Positions 25,166 to 32,670 of a DNA stretch of 64,000 nucleotides are shown piece by piece. How positions within the stretch are numbered: the stretch's first letter is position 1; every line of letters begins with the position of its first letter. The position numbers and the translations under genes were made by a program. This DNA is from Pantoea latae (GTDB taxonomy: Bacteria > Pseudomonadota > Gammaproteobacteria > Enterobacterales > Enterobacteriaceae). A model generated the notes under the pieces. That model was not told where the DNA came from, did no database searches, and saw nothing but the letters and a program-made list of their open reading frames with translations. The stretch lies in NCBI RefSeq assembly GCF_002077695.1, contig NZ_MWUE01000008.1, positions 186,001-250,000 on the forward strand, in the 5' to 3' direction.

Positions 25166-25758
25166 CACGCGCGACGTATTCCAGACAGGTGGTGCTGGTG
25201 AACGGCATTCCCGCTTCCGGCAAGAGCAGCCTGACGCGCACGCTCGCCGCGCGACTCGCTCTGCCGGTGCTGACGCTCGACAGCATTAAAGAGCCGTTTA
25301 TGGCGAGCTTCGCGCCGGTCGATCGACAGCGTAATCGTCAGCTGGGCTGCGCAGCCTATCAGGCGATCTGGCAGATTGTCGCCCAGGCGCCGGCTGGCTG
25401 CGTCTACCTGATCGACGCCTGGTTCGGTTTTCAGCCGAAAAGCGCGCTGGAGCAGGGGCTGGCAAGCGCAGGCGTCAGTCGGGCGCTGGAGCTGTGGATG
25501 GCGATCTCCCCTGATGAGGCGGTCGCACGCTATCAGGCGCGGCTGTCGGACCGCATGCCTGGCCATCCCGGCGCGGAATATCTGCCGGAGCTGAGGCGGC
25601 TGGCAGAGCAGGCGCAGCCGATGGGCGCTGGTCCGCTGCTGCGGGTCGACGCCTGTCAGCCGGACACAGAAGGGGCGGAACGCTGGCTGCGGCAGCAATT
25701 ACTGCCGCCGCGCACCACTTTATTTGCACCCGATAACTCACTGTATCAGCAGGGATAA
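25162..25758 (+). CDS. P-loop kinase of the chloramphenicol-phosphotransferase-like group
   Basis: A 198-residue P-loop protein with Walker A GIPASGKSS (15-23) and a following acidic LTLDSIKEPF. A second conserved region is VYLIDAWFGFQPKSALEQGL, and the Arg-rich lid reads RYQARLSDRMPGHPG. The fold resembles small AAA-type kinases (chloramphenicol phosphotransferase, gluconate kinase). It is translationally coupled to the IIA gene and ends the operon at a strong terminator. A role in phosphorylating the imported sugar or a pathway intermediate is likely, but the substrate is unknown. Confidence 0.75.
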   Translation: MTRATYSRQVVLVNGIPASGKSSLTRTLAARLALPVLTLDSIKEPFMASFAPVDRQRNRQLGCAAYQAIWQIVAQAPAGCVYLIDAWFGFQPKSALEQGLASAGVSRALELWMAISPDEAVARYQARLSDRMPGHPGAEYLPELRRLAEQAQPMGAGPLLRVDACQPDTEGAERWLRQQLLPPRTTLFAPDNSLYQQG

Positions 25759-25763
25759 CCCTC

Positions 25764-25790
25764 AACCGGCCGCCGCGCCGGTTTTTTTAT
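25764..25790 (+). terminator. Rho-independent terminator of the PTS operon
   Basis: AACCGGC (25764-25770) and GCCGGTT (25777-25783) pair around a CGCCGC loop, followed by a run of seven T residues. It starts six bases after the stop of the last gene. Confidence 0.9.
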
Positions 25791-25865
25791 CCCTTGCAAT
25801 CGCTTGACGTATGAGCAGTTAATGACCGTACTTAATCATTAACCGTCATCAAAAAGGAGAGGATT

Positions 25866-26294
25866 ATGTCACTGCCACCCTTTCTCAAACCGGGCGAAAA
25901 AGTCGTGCTCTATGACGGCGTGTGCAAAATCTGCAATGGCTGGGTTAACCTCTTGCTGCGCCTGAAGCTGTCGCGCCGCGTCCGCTTTGCGGCGGTGCAG
26001 AGCGAAGAGGGCAAGGCGCTGCTGCGCTTTGCCGGACTGCCTGATGAAAATATTCGCACCATTGTGCTGATCGACGGCGACCGTCACTGGATCCGCGCCG
26101 AGGCGATTCTGCGCGTTATGCGGCTGCTGCCTTTTCCCTGGGGTTTGCTGTCGCTGCCGGGCCTGTTTATTCCCCATTTCATCAGCAACTTTTTTTACAA
26201 CCGCATCGCCCTGAACCGCTACCGGCTGTTTGGCCGCTATGACACGCAGCATCCGGTGACCTCGGATTATCCGGGGCGCTTCCTGCACGCCTGA
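25866..26294 (+). CDS. DCC-family thiol-disulfide oxidoreductase-like protein (DUF393)
   Basis: A 142-residue protein of the DCC/YuxK family, named for the N-terminal Asp-x-x-Cys-x-x-Cys motif: here YDGVCKICNGWVN with C20 and C23. A C-terminal YRLFGRYD follows. The fold is thioredoxin-like; the partner and reaction are unknown for the family. AAAGGAGAGG precedes the start. It is monocistronic, behind the PTS terminator and convergent with kdgF. Confidence 0.88.
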   Translation: MSLPPFLKPGEKVVLYDGVCKICNGWVNLLLRLKLSRRVRFAAVQSEEGKALLRFAGLPDENIRTIVLIDGDRHWIRAEAILRVMRLLPFPWGLLSLPGLFIPHFISNFFYNRIALNRYRLFGRYDTQHPVTSDYPGRFLHA

Positions 26295-26305
26295 GGCGCG
26301 GCGAC

Positions 26306-26629
26306 TCAGGACAGAAAATCGTCACGCTGCGGGGTAAAGGTATCCAGCAGCGTGCCCGCCTCCAGGCAGAGGCAGCCGTGTACCACGTTCGGTCCCTTAT
26401 ACAGGGTGTCGCCCGCGCCGACTTCCTGCGTCACGCCATCGATGGTAAAGGCGAAACGTCCGCTTAACACATAGGTCAGCTGCTCATGAGGATGATGATG
26501 CAGCGGCCCGGCCGCACCTTCTTCAAAGGTGACTTCCACCGCCATCATTGCGCCGCCGTGCGCCAGCACGCGCCGCGTGACGCCGTTACCGGCTGCTTCC
26601 TGCTGAGTCTGGTTTCGGTAAACAAACAT
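26306..26629 (-). CDS. kdgF: Cupin protein KdgF (unsaturated uronate linearisation)
   Basis: A 107-residue cupin very like pectinolytic KdgF: GNGVTRRVLAHGGAMMAVEV, GPLHHHPHEQLTYVLSGRFAF, and a C-terminal CLEAGTLLDTFTPQRDDFL. Metal ligands would come from the HHHPHEQ cluster (H44-H48 region) and H84. KdgF helps convert 4,5-unsaturated monouronates from pectin or alginate into the linear ketouronate. GGAGGAG precedes the start. It is divergent from the DhuI-like gene, with a perfect CRP site and a KdgR box between them, which strongly supports the uronate role. Confidence 0.88.
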   Translation of the reverse strand: MFVYRNQTQQEAAGNGVTRRVLAHGGAMMAVEVTFEEGAAGPLHHHPHEQLTYVLSGRFAFTIDGVTQEVGAGDTLYKGPNVVHGCLCLEAGTLLDTFTPQRDDFLS

Positions 26630-26669
26630 CTCTGCTCCTCCGCGATAAAAAGCGATGCGCTGTTGTTTT

Positions 26670-26685
26670 TGTGAAGTGACTCACA
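26670..26685. promoter_or_regulatory. Perfect-consensus CRP site between kdgF and the DhuI-like gene
   Basis: TGTGA-AGTGAC-TCACA equals the CRP consensus in all ten defined bases. It lies 41 bases upstream of the kdgF start and about 83 bases before the divergent gene, suitable for activating either promoter. Confidence 0.75.
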
Positions 26686-26732
26686 CCACGGCGCGCGATT
26701 AACCCATGCACTTTAGCTGCTTTTGATTAAAA

Positions 26733-26748
26733 TGAAACGGTGTTTCAT
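26733..26748. promoter_or_regulatory. KdgR box upstream of the DhuI-like isomerase
   Basis: TGAAACGGTGTTTCAT is a near-perfect dyad matching the KdgR operator core TGAAAC-N3-GTTTCA known from Dickeya and E. coli pectin/uronate genes. It ends 19 bases before the start codon, where a repressor would block transcription. A second box lies at 33872-33887. Confidence 0.8.
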
Positions 26749-26767
26749 AAATACTTAAGGGCAGATC

Positions 26768-27406
26768 ATGAAAATCGCATTAATGATGGAAAACAGCCAG
26801 GCCGCCAAAAATGCTGTGGTGCGCAAGGAGCTGGAAAACGTGGCGCAGCCGTTAGGCCATCAGGTCTTTAACGTCGGCATGAGCGACGAACAGGATCACC
26901 ATCTGACCTATATTCATCTCGGCATCATGGCCAGCGTGCTGCTCAACAGCAAGGCGGTCGATTTCGTTATCGCCGGATGCGGCACCGGACAGGGCGCACT
27001 GATGTCCCTGAACCTGCATCCAGGCGTGGTCTGCGGCTACTGCATCGATCCGGCGGACGCCTATCTTTTCGCCCAGATCAACAACGGCAACGCGCTGTCG
27101 CTGCCGTTCGCCAAAGGCTTCGGCTGGGGTGCGGAGCTGAACCTGCGCTTTATTTTTGAGAAAGCCTTCACCGGCGAAAAAGGGCTGGGCTATCCGCCGG
27201 AGCGTAAAGAGCCGCAGGTGCGCAACGCCGGCATCCTCAATCAGGTTAAAGCGGCGATGCTGAAAGAGAACTATCTCGACACGCTGCGCGCGCTGGACCC
27301 GGAGCTGGTGCGCACCGCGCTGAGCGGCCCGCGCCTGCAGCACTGTTTGTTCGAGCACGGCCAGGTGCCGGAAATCGCCGACTACGTGCGTCAGATTACC
27401 CAGTAA
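26768..27406 (+). CDS. RpiB/LacAB-family isomerase, DhuI-like
   Basis: A 212-residue sugar isomerase of the RpiB/LacA/LacB superfamily, longer than RpiB itself (about 150). The catalytic cysteine loop reads AGCGTGQGALM (C71). HPGVVCGYCIDPADAYLFAQ and NGNALSLPFAKGFGWGAELN follow, a pattern seen in the DhuI group that isomerises 4-deoxy-5-ketouronate in glycosaminoglycan and pectin breakdown. A KdgR box and CRP site lie directly upstream and kdgF is divergent, so an uronate substrate is well supported by context. A DhuD- or KduD-type dehydrogenase is not adjacent. The exact reaction remains inferred. Confidence 0.78.
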   Translation: MKIALMMENSQAAKNAVVRKELENVAQPLGHQVFNVGMSDEQDHHLTYIHLGIMASVLLNSKAVDFVIAGCGTGQGALMSLNLHPGVVCGYCIDPADAYLFAQINNGNALSLPFAKGFGWGAELNLRFIFEKAFTGEKGLGYPPERKEPQVRNAGILNQVKAAMLKENYLDTLRALDPELVRTALSGPRLQHCLFEHGQVPEIADYVRQITQ

Positions 27407-27416
27407 CGCTCTCTCT

Positions 27417-27446
27417 GCGCGCGGCGTCTGCCGCGCGCTTCTCTTT
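27417..27446. terminator. Terminator between convergent genes
   Basis: GCGCGCGGC (27417-27425) and GCCGCGCGC (27430-27438) form a 9-bp stem with a GTCT loop, followed by TTCTCTTT on the plus strand. It closes the DhuI-like gene, and its stem also faces the end of the convergent ABC operon. Confidence 0.65.
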
Positions 27447-28209
27447 ATACCTCTCTTGCCAGCGCCGGATTGTAGTGACGGCTCGCCTCAACCAGCATGC
27501 GCGTATAGGGCATCGCCGCGCGGTCGGCCACCAGCGTCGGCACGTCCAGCGTCTCCAGCACGCGCCCCTGCTGCATCACCGCCACGCGATGACAGAGATG
27601 CGCCACCACGCCTAAATCATGGGTCACCATCAGGTAGGTGAGATTTGCCTGCTGCTGCAAGTCGCTCAGCAGGTTAAGGATCTCCGCCTGCACCGAGACG
27701 TCGAGCGCCGAGGTCGGCTCATCCAGCAGCAGCACGCGCGGCTCGAGGATCAGCGCGCGCGCAATGGCGACGCGCTGGCGCTGACCGCCGGAGAGCTGGT
27801 GGGGGTAGCGCGTCTGCCAGGCGCGATTGAGTCCGACCTTCTCCAGCATGGCGACCACGCGCGCCTGGCGCTGGCCGATACCGTGGATCAGCAGCGGCTC
27901 CTCCAGAATATCGCCAATGGTGTGGCGCGGATGCAGCGATCCGTAAGGATCCTGAAACACCATCTGCACCCGTCGACAGCGCGCGCGATTGAGGCGGCGC
28001 CCCAGCGGCTCGCCGGCGATCGCCAGCTCGCCCTGCCAGTGGGTAAACAGGCCCGCCAGACACTTCAGCACCGTGGTCTTGCCGGAGCCCGATTCGCCCA
28101 CCAGACCAAAAATTTCCCCTTCGCTGACGCGCAGCGAGACAGCAGACAGCACCTGGGTTTTGGCCGCTGCTTCGCCAAAGCTGAGGTTCAGCCCCTCGAC
28201 AGTGATCAT
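27445..28209 (-). CDS. Oligopeptide-type ABC transporter ATPase (DppF/OppF-like)
   Basis: A 254-residue ABC ATPase counted from the ATG at 28209 (MITVEGLNLSFGE). Walker A is GESGSGKTTV, the signature LSGGQRQRVAIARAL, Walker B VLLLDEPTSALD, and VTHDLGVV carries the switch His. The start is set by AAGGAGC at good spacing; an ATG six codons further upstream would overlap the preceding gene by 8 bases. It is the last gene of a leftward operon: dehydratase, binding protein, two permeases, two ATPases. It pairs with the other ATPase to energise uptake. Confidence 0.92.
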   Translation of the reverse strand: MITVEGLNLSFGEAAAKTQVLSAVSLRVSEGEIFGLVGESGSGKTTVLKCLAGLFTHWQGELAIAGEPLGRRLNRARCRRVQMVFQDPYGSLHPRHTIGDILEEPLLIHGIGQRQARVVAMLEKVGLNRAWQTRYPHQLSGGQRQRVAIARALILEPRVLLLDEPTSALDVSVQAEILNLLSDLQQQANLTYLMVTHDLGVVAHLCHRVAVMQQGRVLETLDVPTLVADRAAMPYTRMLVEASRHYNPALAREV

Positions 28210-28219
28210 GCTGCGCTCC

Positions 28220-29095
28220 TTATTCATATAGCCAGCTCGCCTGGCGCTGCAGCACCGGCAGACGGCTGCGACGGCGATCGATATCCGGCAGCGCCGCCAG
28301 CAGGCCCTGGGTATAGGGATGCTGCGCCCGGTCCAGATCCGCCGCCGGCAGTGATTCCACCACGCGGCCGGCGTACATCACCAGCACCCGGTCGCAGAAG
28401 CTGCGCACCAGGCTGATGTCGTGGCTGATGAAAATCAGCCCCAGCCCGCGCGCCCTGACCAGCTCATCCAGCAGCGCCAGAATTTGCAGGCGCACCGAAA
28501 CGTCGAGGGCGGAGGTGGGCTCGTCGGCGATCACCAGCTCCGGCTCGGTGATCAGCATCATGGCGATCATCACGCGCTGCCCCTGGCCGCCGGAGATCTC
28601 ATGGGGATAGAGCCGATAGACGCGCTCCGGCTCGCGAATGCGCACCACCTCCAGCATTTCCAGCGCGCGCCTTTTCGCCGCGGCCTTCTCGCCGCGATGG
28701 TGGCTGCGCCAGGCCTCGGCGATCTGCTCGCCGACCGGCAGCACCGGATTAAGGGAGTATTTCGGGTCCTGCATAATCATCGAGATGCGCCGGCCGCGAA
28801 CCGCGCGCATCTGCGCCGGGCTGGCGCGCAGCAGATCGAGGTCGCCGAACTGCATGCGCGCCGCCTCGACGCGCGCCTTCGCCGGATGCAGCTGCAGCAG
28901 GGCGCGGCCCACGGTGGATTTGCCGGAGCCGGATTCGCCGACGATCGCCAGCTTCTCCCGGCCAAGCTGAAAGGAGACGCCGCGCACCGCCGGGGTACTG
29001 TGGCGTCCGTTAACAAAATCGACGCGCAGATCGTGCACGTCCAGCAACGGCGCGCCGTTACTCACTGCGGGGATCGAGCAGGTCACGTAGGCCAT
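28220..29095 (-). CDS. Oligopeptide-type ABC transporter ATPase (DppD/OppD-like)
   Basis: A 291-residue ABC ATPase: Walker A GESGSGKSTVG, signature ISGGQGQRVMIAMML, Walker B LVIADEPTSALDVS, switch ISHDISLV. Its 5' end overlaps the permease gene by about 38 bases if the ATG at 29095 is used. A GTG three codons later (29086) has AGGAG at a better distance and may be the real start. The C-terminal region (QHPYTQGLLAALPDIDRR) is typical of OppD/DppD, which often bind an iron-sulfur cluster; no such Cys cluster is evident here. Confidence 0.9.
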   Translation of the reverse strand: MAYVTCSIPAVSNGAPLLDVHDLRVDFVNGRHSTPAVRGVSFQLGREKLAIVGESGSGKSTVGRALLQLHPAKARVEAARMQFGDLDLLRASPAQMRAVRGRRISMIMQDPKYSLNPVLPVGEQIAEAWRSHHRGEKAAAKRRALEMLEVVRIREPERVYRLYPHEISGGQGQRVMIAMMLITEPELVIADEPTSALDVSVRLQILALLDELVRARGLGLIFISHDISLVRSFCDRVLVMYAGRVVESLPAADLDRAQHPYTQGLLAALPDIDRRRSRLPVLQRQASWLYE

Positions 29096-29963
29096 CTCCT
29101 AAGAAGTTAAACGCCAGGCTGTTGATCAGGATCGCCATGCCCGGCACGGTCACCACCCACCAGCACTCCAGCATATAGGTGCGGCCGCTGGCGATCATCG
29201 CGCCCCATTCCGGCGCGGGCGGCTGCGAGCCGAGGCCGAGAAAGCCGAGCCCGGCGGCGGTAAGGATAATGCCCGCCATATTCATGGTGATGCGGATAAT
29301 CACCGAGGGCAGGCAGAGCGGCACGATATGGCGCCACAGTACGCGCAGCGGCGACGCGCCCTGCAGCCGCACGGCGGAGATAAAGTCCGCCTGACGCAGG
29401 GAGAGGGTTTCGGCGCGCGCCAGACGCGCGATGGGCGGCCAGGCGGTGAGTGTAATGGCGATCACCACATGTTCCAGCCCAGGGCCGAGCGCGGCGACGA
29501 ACGCCAGCGCCAGCACCAGGCTGGGAAACGAGATAAAGATATCGGTGACGCGCATCAGCGCCGCGTCCACCTTGCCGCCGAAATAGCCAGCGGTGACGCC
29601 CAGCAGCAGCCCGATTGGGCCAACGGTGACCGACACCAGCAGCACGATATAGAGCGTAATACGCGCGCCCCACACCAGTCGGCTGAAGATATCGCGCCCA
29701 AACTCGTCGGTGCCGAACCAGTGCTGCGCGCCGGGCGGACTGAGGGCATTGTCGAGATCCTGCACCAGCGGATGATAAGGGGCGATCCACGGGGCGAACA
29801 GCGCTGTCAGGCAGAGCAGCAGCACGATGGTGCCGCCGATGGCGGTCAGCGGATTGCGGGCCATGCGCAGCAGAAAATGGCCGGCGCGCGCGGCGCAGCG
29901 CTGACAGCGCGCCAGCCGTTCGCGCGCGCGGCCGGTTGTCGGCGTATCGATCGATAGCGTCAT
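29058..29963 (-). CDS. Oligopeptide-type ABC permease (DppC/OppC-like)
   Basis: A 301-residue inner-membrane permease with an N-terminal OppC-type segment (RMARNPLTAIGGTIVLLLCL), then HWFGTDEFGRDIFSRLVWGAR. The EAA-loop region RLQGASPLRVLWRHIVPLCLP contacts the ATPases. About six membrane helices are visible. The start overlaps the stop of the upstream permease by 4 bases (ATGA). Confidence 0.92.
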   Translation of the reverse strand: MTLSIDTPTTGRARERLARCQRCAARAGHFLLRMARNPLTAIGGTIVLLLCLTALFAPWIAPYHPLVQDLDNALSPPGAQHWFGTDEFGRDIFSRLVWGARITLYIVLLVSVTVGPIGLLLGVTAGYFGGKVDAALMRVTDIFISFPSLVLALAFVAALGPGLEHVVIAITLTAWPPIARLARAETLSLRQADFISAVRLQGASPLRVLWRHIVPLCLPSVIIRITMNMAGIILTAAGLGFLGLGSQPPAPEWGAMIASGRTYMLECWWVVTVPGMAILINSLAFNFLGDGLRDLLDPRSE

Positions 29964-30985
29964 ACTTTGGTCCTCGGATCAAACACCTGATAGAGCAGGT
30001 CGGAGAGCAGATTGAGCAGCACGAAAATCAGGCCGACCACCAGCACGCAGCCCATCACCGCGTTCATATCCCCCAGCATCAGGCTGCCGGTGAGATAGGA
30101 GCCGAAGCCGGGCCAGGAGAAGACCGTCTCGATCAGCACCGCGCCCTCAAGCAGCGAACCGTAGGCGAGCGCCACCACCGTCAGCAGCTGCACCAGGATG
30201 TTGCGAAAGGCGTGCTGCCAGATCACCTGCCACTCCGTCAGCCCTTTGACGCGCGCCGTCAGGATGAACTCCTGCGACAGCTGCGCCAGCATAAAGCTGC
30301 GCGTCATGCGGCTGATGTAGGCGAGAGAGTGAAAGCCGAGCAGCGAGGCGGGCAGCACCAGATGATTAAGCGCGTTCCAGAACACCGTGCCGTTGCCCGC
30401 CAGCAGGGCGTCCACCAGCATCAGGCCGGTGCGGCGCGGCACCACGCCGTCGAGGCTGAAATCGATGCGCCCCGCGCCGCCGACCCAGCCGAGATGCGCA
30501 TAGAAGAGCAGCAGACCGACCATGCCGACCCAGAAGATCGGTGTCGAGTAGCCCGCCAGGCTGACCACGCGCACCGCATAATCGATCGCGCCGTTGCGCC
30601 GCGCCGCGGCGATAACGCCGAGCGGCACGCCGAGCCCGGCGCCGATCACGATCGCCAGCGTCGCCAGCTCCAGCGTGGCGGGGAAGACGCGCAGAATATC
30701 CTGACTGACGGGCTGGCCGGTGAGCAGCGCATGGCCGAGATCGCCGTGCAGCAGGCCATTCAGATAGATGCCAAACTGTGCCCACAGCGGCTTGTCGAAG
30801 CCGAGCTGATGATAAACCTGCTGATAAGTGGCGTGATCGGCGTCCGGGCCGACGATCGCCAGCACCGGATCGAGCGGCATCACGCGGCCGATAAAAAAGG
30901 TGAGCAGCAGCAGGCCGAACAGAGTGATAAAGACCTGGGTGGCGCGCCTGCTGACGCGGCGCAGCTGGGGAAGAGCGGCGATCAT
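29960..30985 (-). CDS. Oligopeptide-type ABC permease (DppB/OppB-like)
   Basis: A 341-residue permease with the classical first helix (VFITLFGLLLLTFFIGRVMP), the external QQVYHQLGFDKPLWAQFGIY segment and the EAA loop ARVKGLTEWQVIWQHAFRNI. The start at 30985 (MIAALPQLRR) follows AGGAGGC and overlaps the stop of the binding-protein gene by 4 bases, so it is translationally coupled to it. An upstream in-frame ATG at 31021 is less likely. Confidence 0.92.
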   Translation of the reverse strand: MIAALPQLRRVSRRATQVFITLFGLLLLTFFIGRVMPLDPVLAIVGPDADHATYQQVYHQLGFDKPLWAQFGIYLNGLLHGDLGHALLTGQPVSQDILRVFPATLELATLAIVIGAGLGVPLGVIAAARRNGAIDYAVRVVSLAGYSTPIFWVGMVGLLLFYAHLGWVGGAGRIDFSLDGVVPRRTGLMLVDALLAGNGTVFWNALNHLVLPASLLGFHSLAYISRMTRSFMLAQLSQEFILTARVKGLTEWQVIWQHAFRNILVQLLTVVALAYGSLLEGAVLIETVFSWPGFGSYLTGSLMLGDMNAVMGCVLVVGLIFVLLNLLSDLLYQVFDPRTKV

Positions 30986-32613
30986 GGCGTGCCTCCTGCC
31001 AGGCTTTCTGGCGTTTTCCATACGTCGCGCAGGAACGTGGTGGCGGACGGATGCGGCTGATAGGCCTGGACGCGATTGTTGACCACCACGGAGTCGACCA
31101 TCTGTGAAATCGGCATCAGCGCCGGGATCAGCTGGTCATAGCGCTGCTGGATGGCGAAATAGGCCTGCTGCTGCTTCGCGGCGTCGCGCTCCGTCAGCGC
31201 CTGGTCGATCATGCGGTTGAGCTGCGCGTCATAGAAGCTGGTGCGCCAGCCCTGAAAGTTGGTCAGCCGCGCGCTGTCGGCGTTGTCGGGGTTGTAGACC
31301 AGCGAGCGCAGGCTGGAGTGGGGATGCGGTTCGACGCCGCTACCGCCGCGCCCCACCAGCAGGCCGAACTGCCGATCGCGCATCGCGCCGTAAATCTGGT
31401 TGCCGGTGCCGGTGATAATGCGCGCGCGGATCCCCGCCTGCATCAGCGTCGACTGAATGGCGATGGCGACGTTAAGAAACGGCTGATCCGCCAGCACGCG
31501 CAGCGTGGTGTCGAAGCCATCAGGATAGCCCGCCTCCGCCAGCAGCGCGCGGGCGCGTGCAATGTCGAGCCGATAGCCGGGATCGGGCAGCGTCGCCGGC
31601 ATGCCGGACTGGATAGGACGCTGATGCAGCACGCCGTAGCCCGCCATCAGGGTTTTGTTGATGCCCTGATAGTCCACCAGATAGCGCAGCGCTTCGCGCA
31701 CCTTCGGGTTGGCGAAATGGGCGTCCTTCATGCTCATCGCCAGGTAGTAGATCGTGCCGCGCTGCACGCTGTCGATGCTCAGGTCGGGATCGTCGCGCAG
31801 GGCGCGCACGTCCGGGATCGCCATATTGCTGGCGATATCGAGGTCGCCTTTCTCCATCATCAGGCGCAGGGTCTGTGACTCCTGCAGATGACGGAACACC
31901 ACGCGTTGCATTTTTGCCGCGCCGCGCCAGTAGTCCGGCGCGCGGCTCATGGTCAGCACATCTTTCGCCTGCCAGCCGTCAAGCCGGAACGGGCCGGAGC
32001 CCGCCGCATGGGTGGTGAGCCAGCGGTTGCCCCAGTCGTTGTTGACCGCGTGCGCCTGCACGGTCTTGCTGTCGAGCACCACCATGCTGCCGAGCGCGGC
32101 GAGGGAATAGAGCACCAGATGGGGATCGTTGGGCTTCGGCAGGCGGATCACCAGGGTGCGCGCGTCGGGGGCGACGATCGCCTGGTCGACGTTGGCTTTA
32201 CTGAAGCCGTAGGATTTCCACACCGACGCCTGCGCCAGGTTGAGATGCAGCACGCGACGCATCGACCAGAGCGCGTCGGCGCTGGTCAGCGCGTTGCCGG
32301 AGTGAAAGCGCACGCCGTCGCGCAGCCTGAAGGTGAGCGTGCTGTTGTCGGGGCTGATATCCCAGCTCTCCGCCAGCGCAGGCCGCACGTGGGTCAGCTG
32401 CTGCGGATCCAGCTCCACCAGCCCGTCGTAGAGATTGACCACCATGCCGACCACCTCGTTGCCGGTCATAGCGGCGGGATCGAGCGTGAGCAGATTATTC
32501 ATATTCATGCCGACGATCAGCTGGTCGTCAGGCGTATTCGCCTGGAGCGACGCGCTGCTCGCCAGCAGCAGCAGCGTGGCGAGCCACGCGCCGCAGCGGG
32601 TGCGGATAGTCAT
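30982..32613 (-). CDS. Periplasmic binding protein of the DppA/OppA family
   Basis: A 543-residue cluster-C solute-binding protein with signal peptide (RCGAWLATLLLLASSASLQA), the family segment VRPALAESWDISPDNSTLTF and RLRDGVRFHSGNALTSADAL, and a C-terminal QQRYDQLIPALMPISQMV. Proteins of this fold bind peptides but also oligosaccharides and other polar solutes. Here a KdgR box controls the operon and the first gene is an acid-sugar dehydratase relative, so an oligouronide or sugar-acid ligand is more plausible than a peptide. That is inference. Confidence 0.88.
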   Translation of the reverse strand: MTIRTRCGAWLATLLLLASSASLQANTPDDQLIVGMNMNNLLTLDPAAMTGNEVVGMVVNLYDGLVELDPQQLTHVRPALAESWDISPDNSTLTFRLRDGVRFHSGNALTSADALWSMRRVLHLNLAQASVWKSYGFSKANVDQAIVAPDARTLVIRLPKPNDPHLVLYSLAALGSMVVLDSKTVQAHAVNNDWGNRWLTTHAAGSGPFRLDGWQAKDVLTMSRAPDYWRGAAKMQRVVFRHLQESQTLRLMMEKGDLDIASNMAIPDVRALRDDPDLSIDSVQRGTIYYLAMSMKDAHFANPKVREALRYLVDYQGINKTLMAGYGVLHQRPIQSGMPATLPDPGYRLDIARARALLAEAGYPDGFDTTLRVLADQPFLNVAIAIQSTLMQAGIRARIITGTGNQIYGAMRDRQFGLLVGRGGSGVEPHPHSSLRSLVYNPDNADSARLTNFQGWRTSFYDAQLNRMIDQALTERDAAKQQQAYFAIQQRYDQLIPALMPISQMVDSVVVNNRVQAYQPHPSATTFLRDVWKTPESLAGGTP

Positions 32614-32670
32614 AAAGTAAGTCCAGCAGGTCAGAGGTTTATAGTTGTTTGCTGTACTTCTCTCTCAGCG

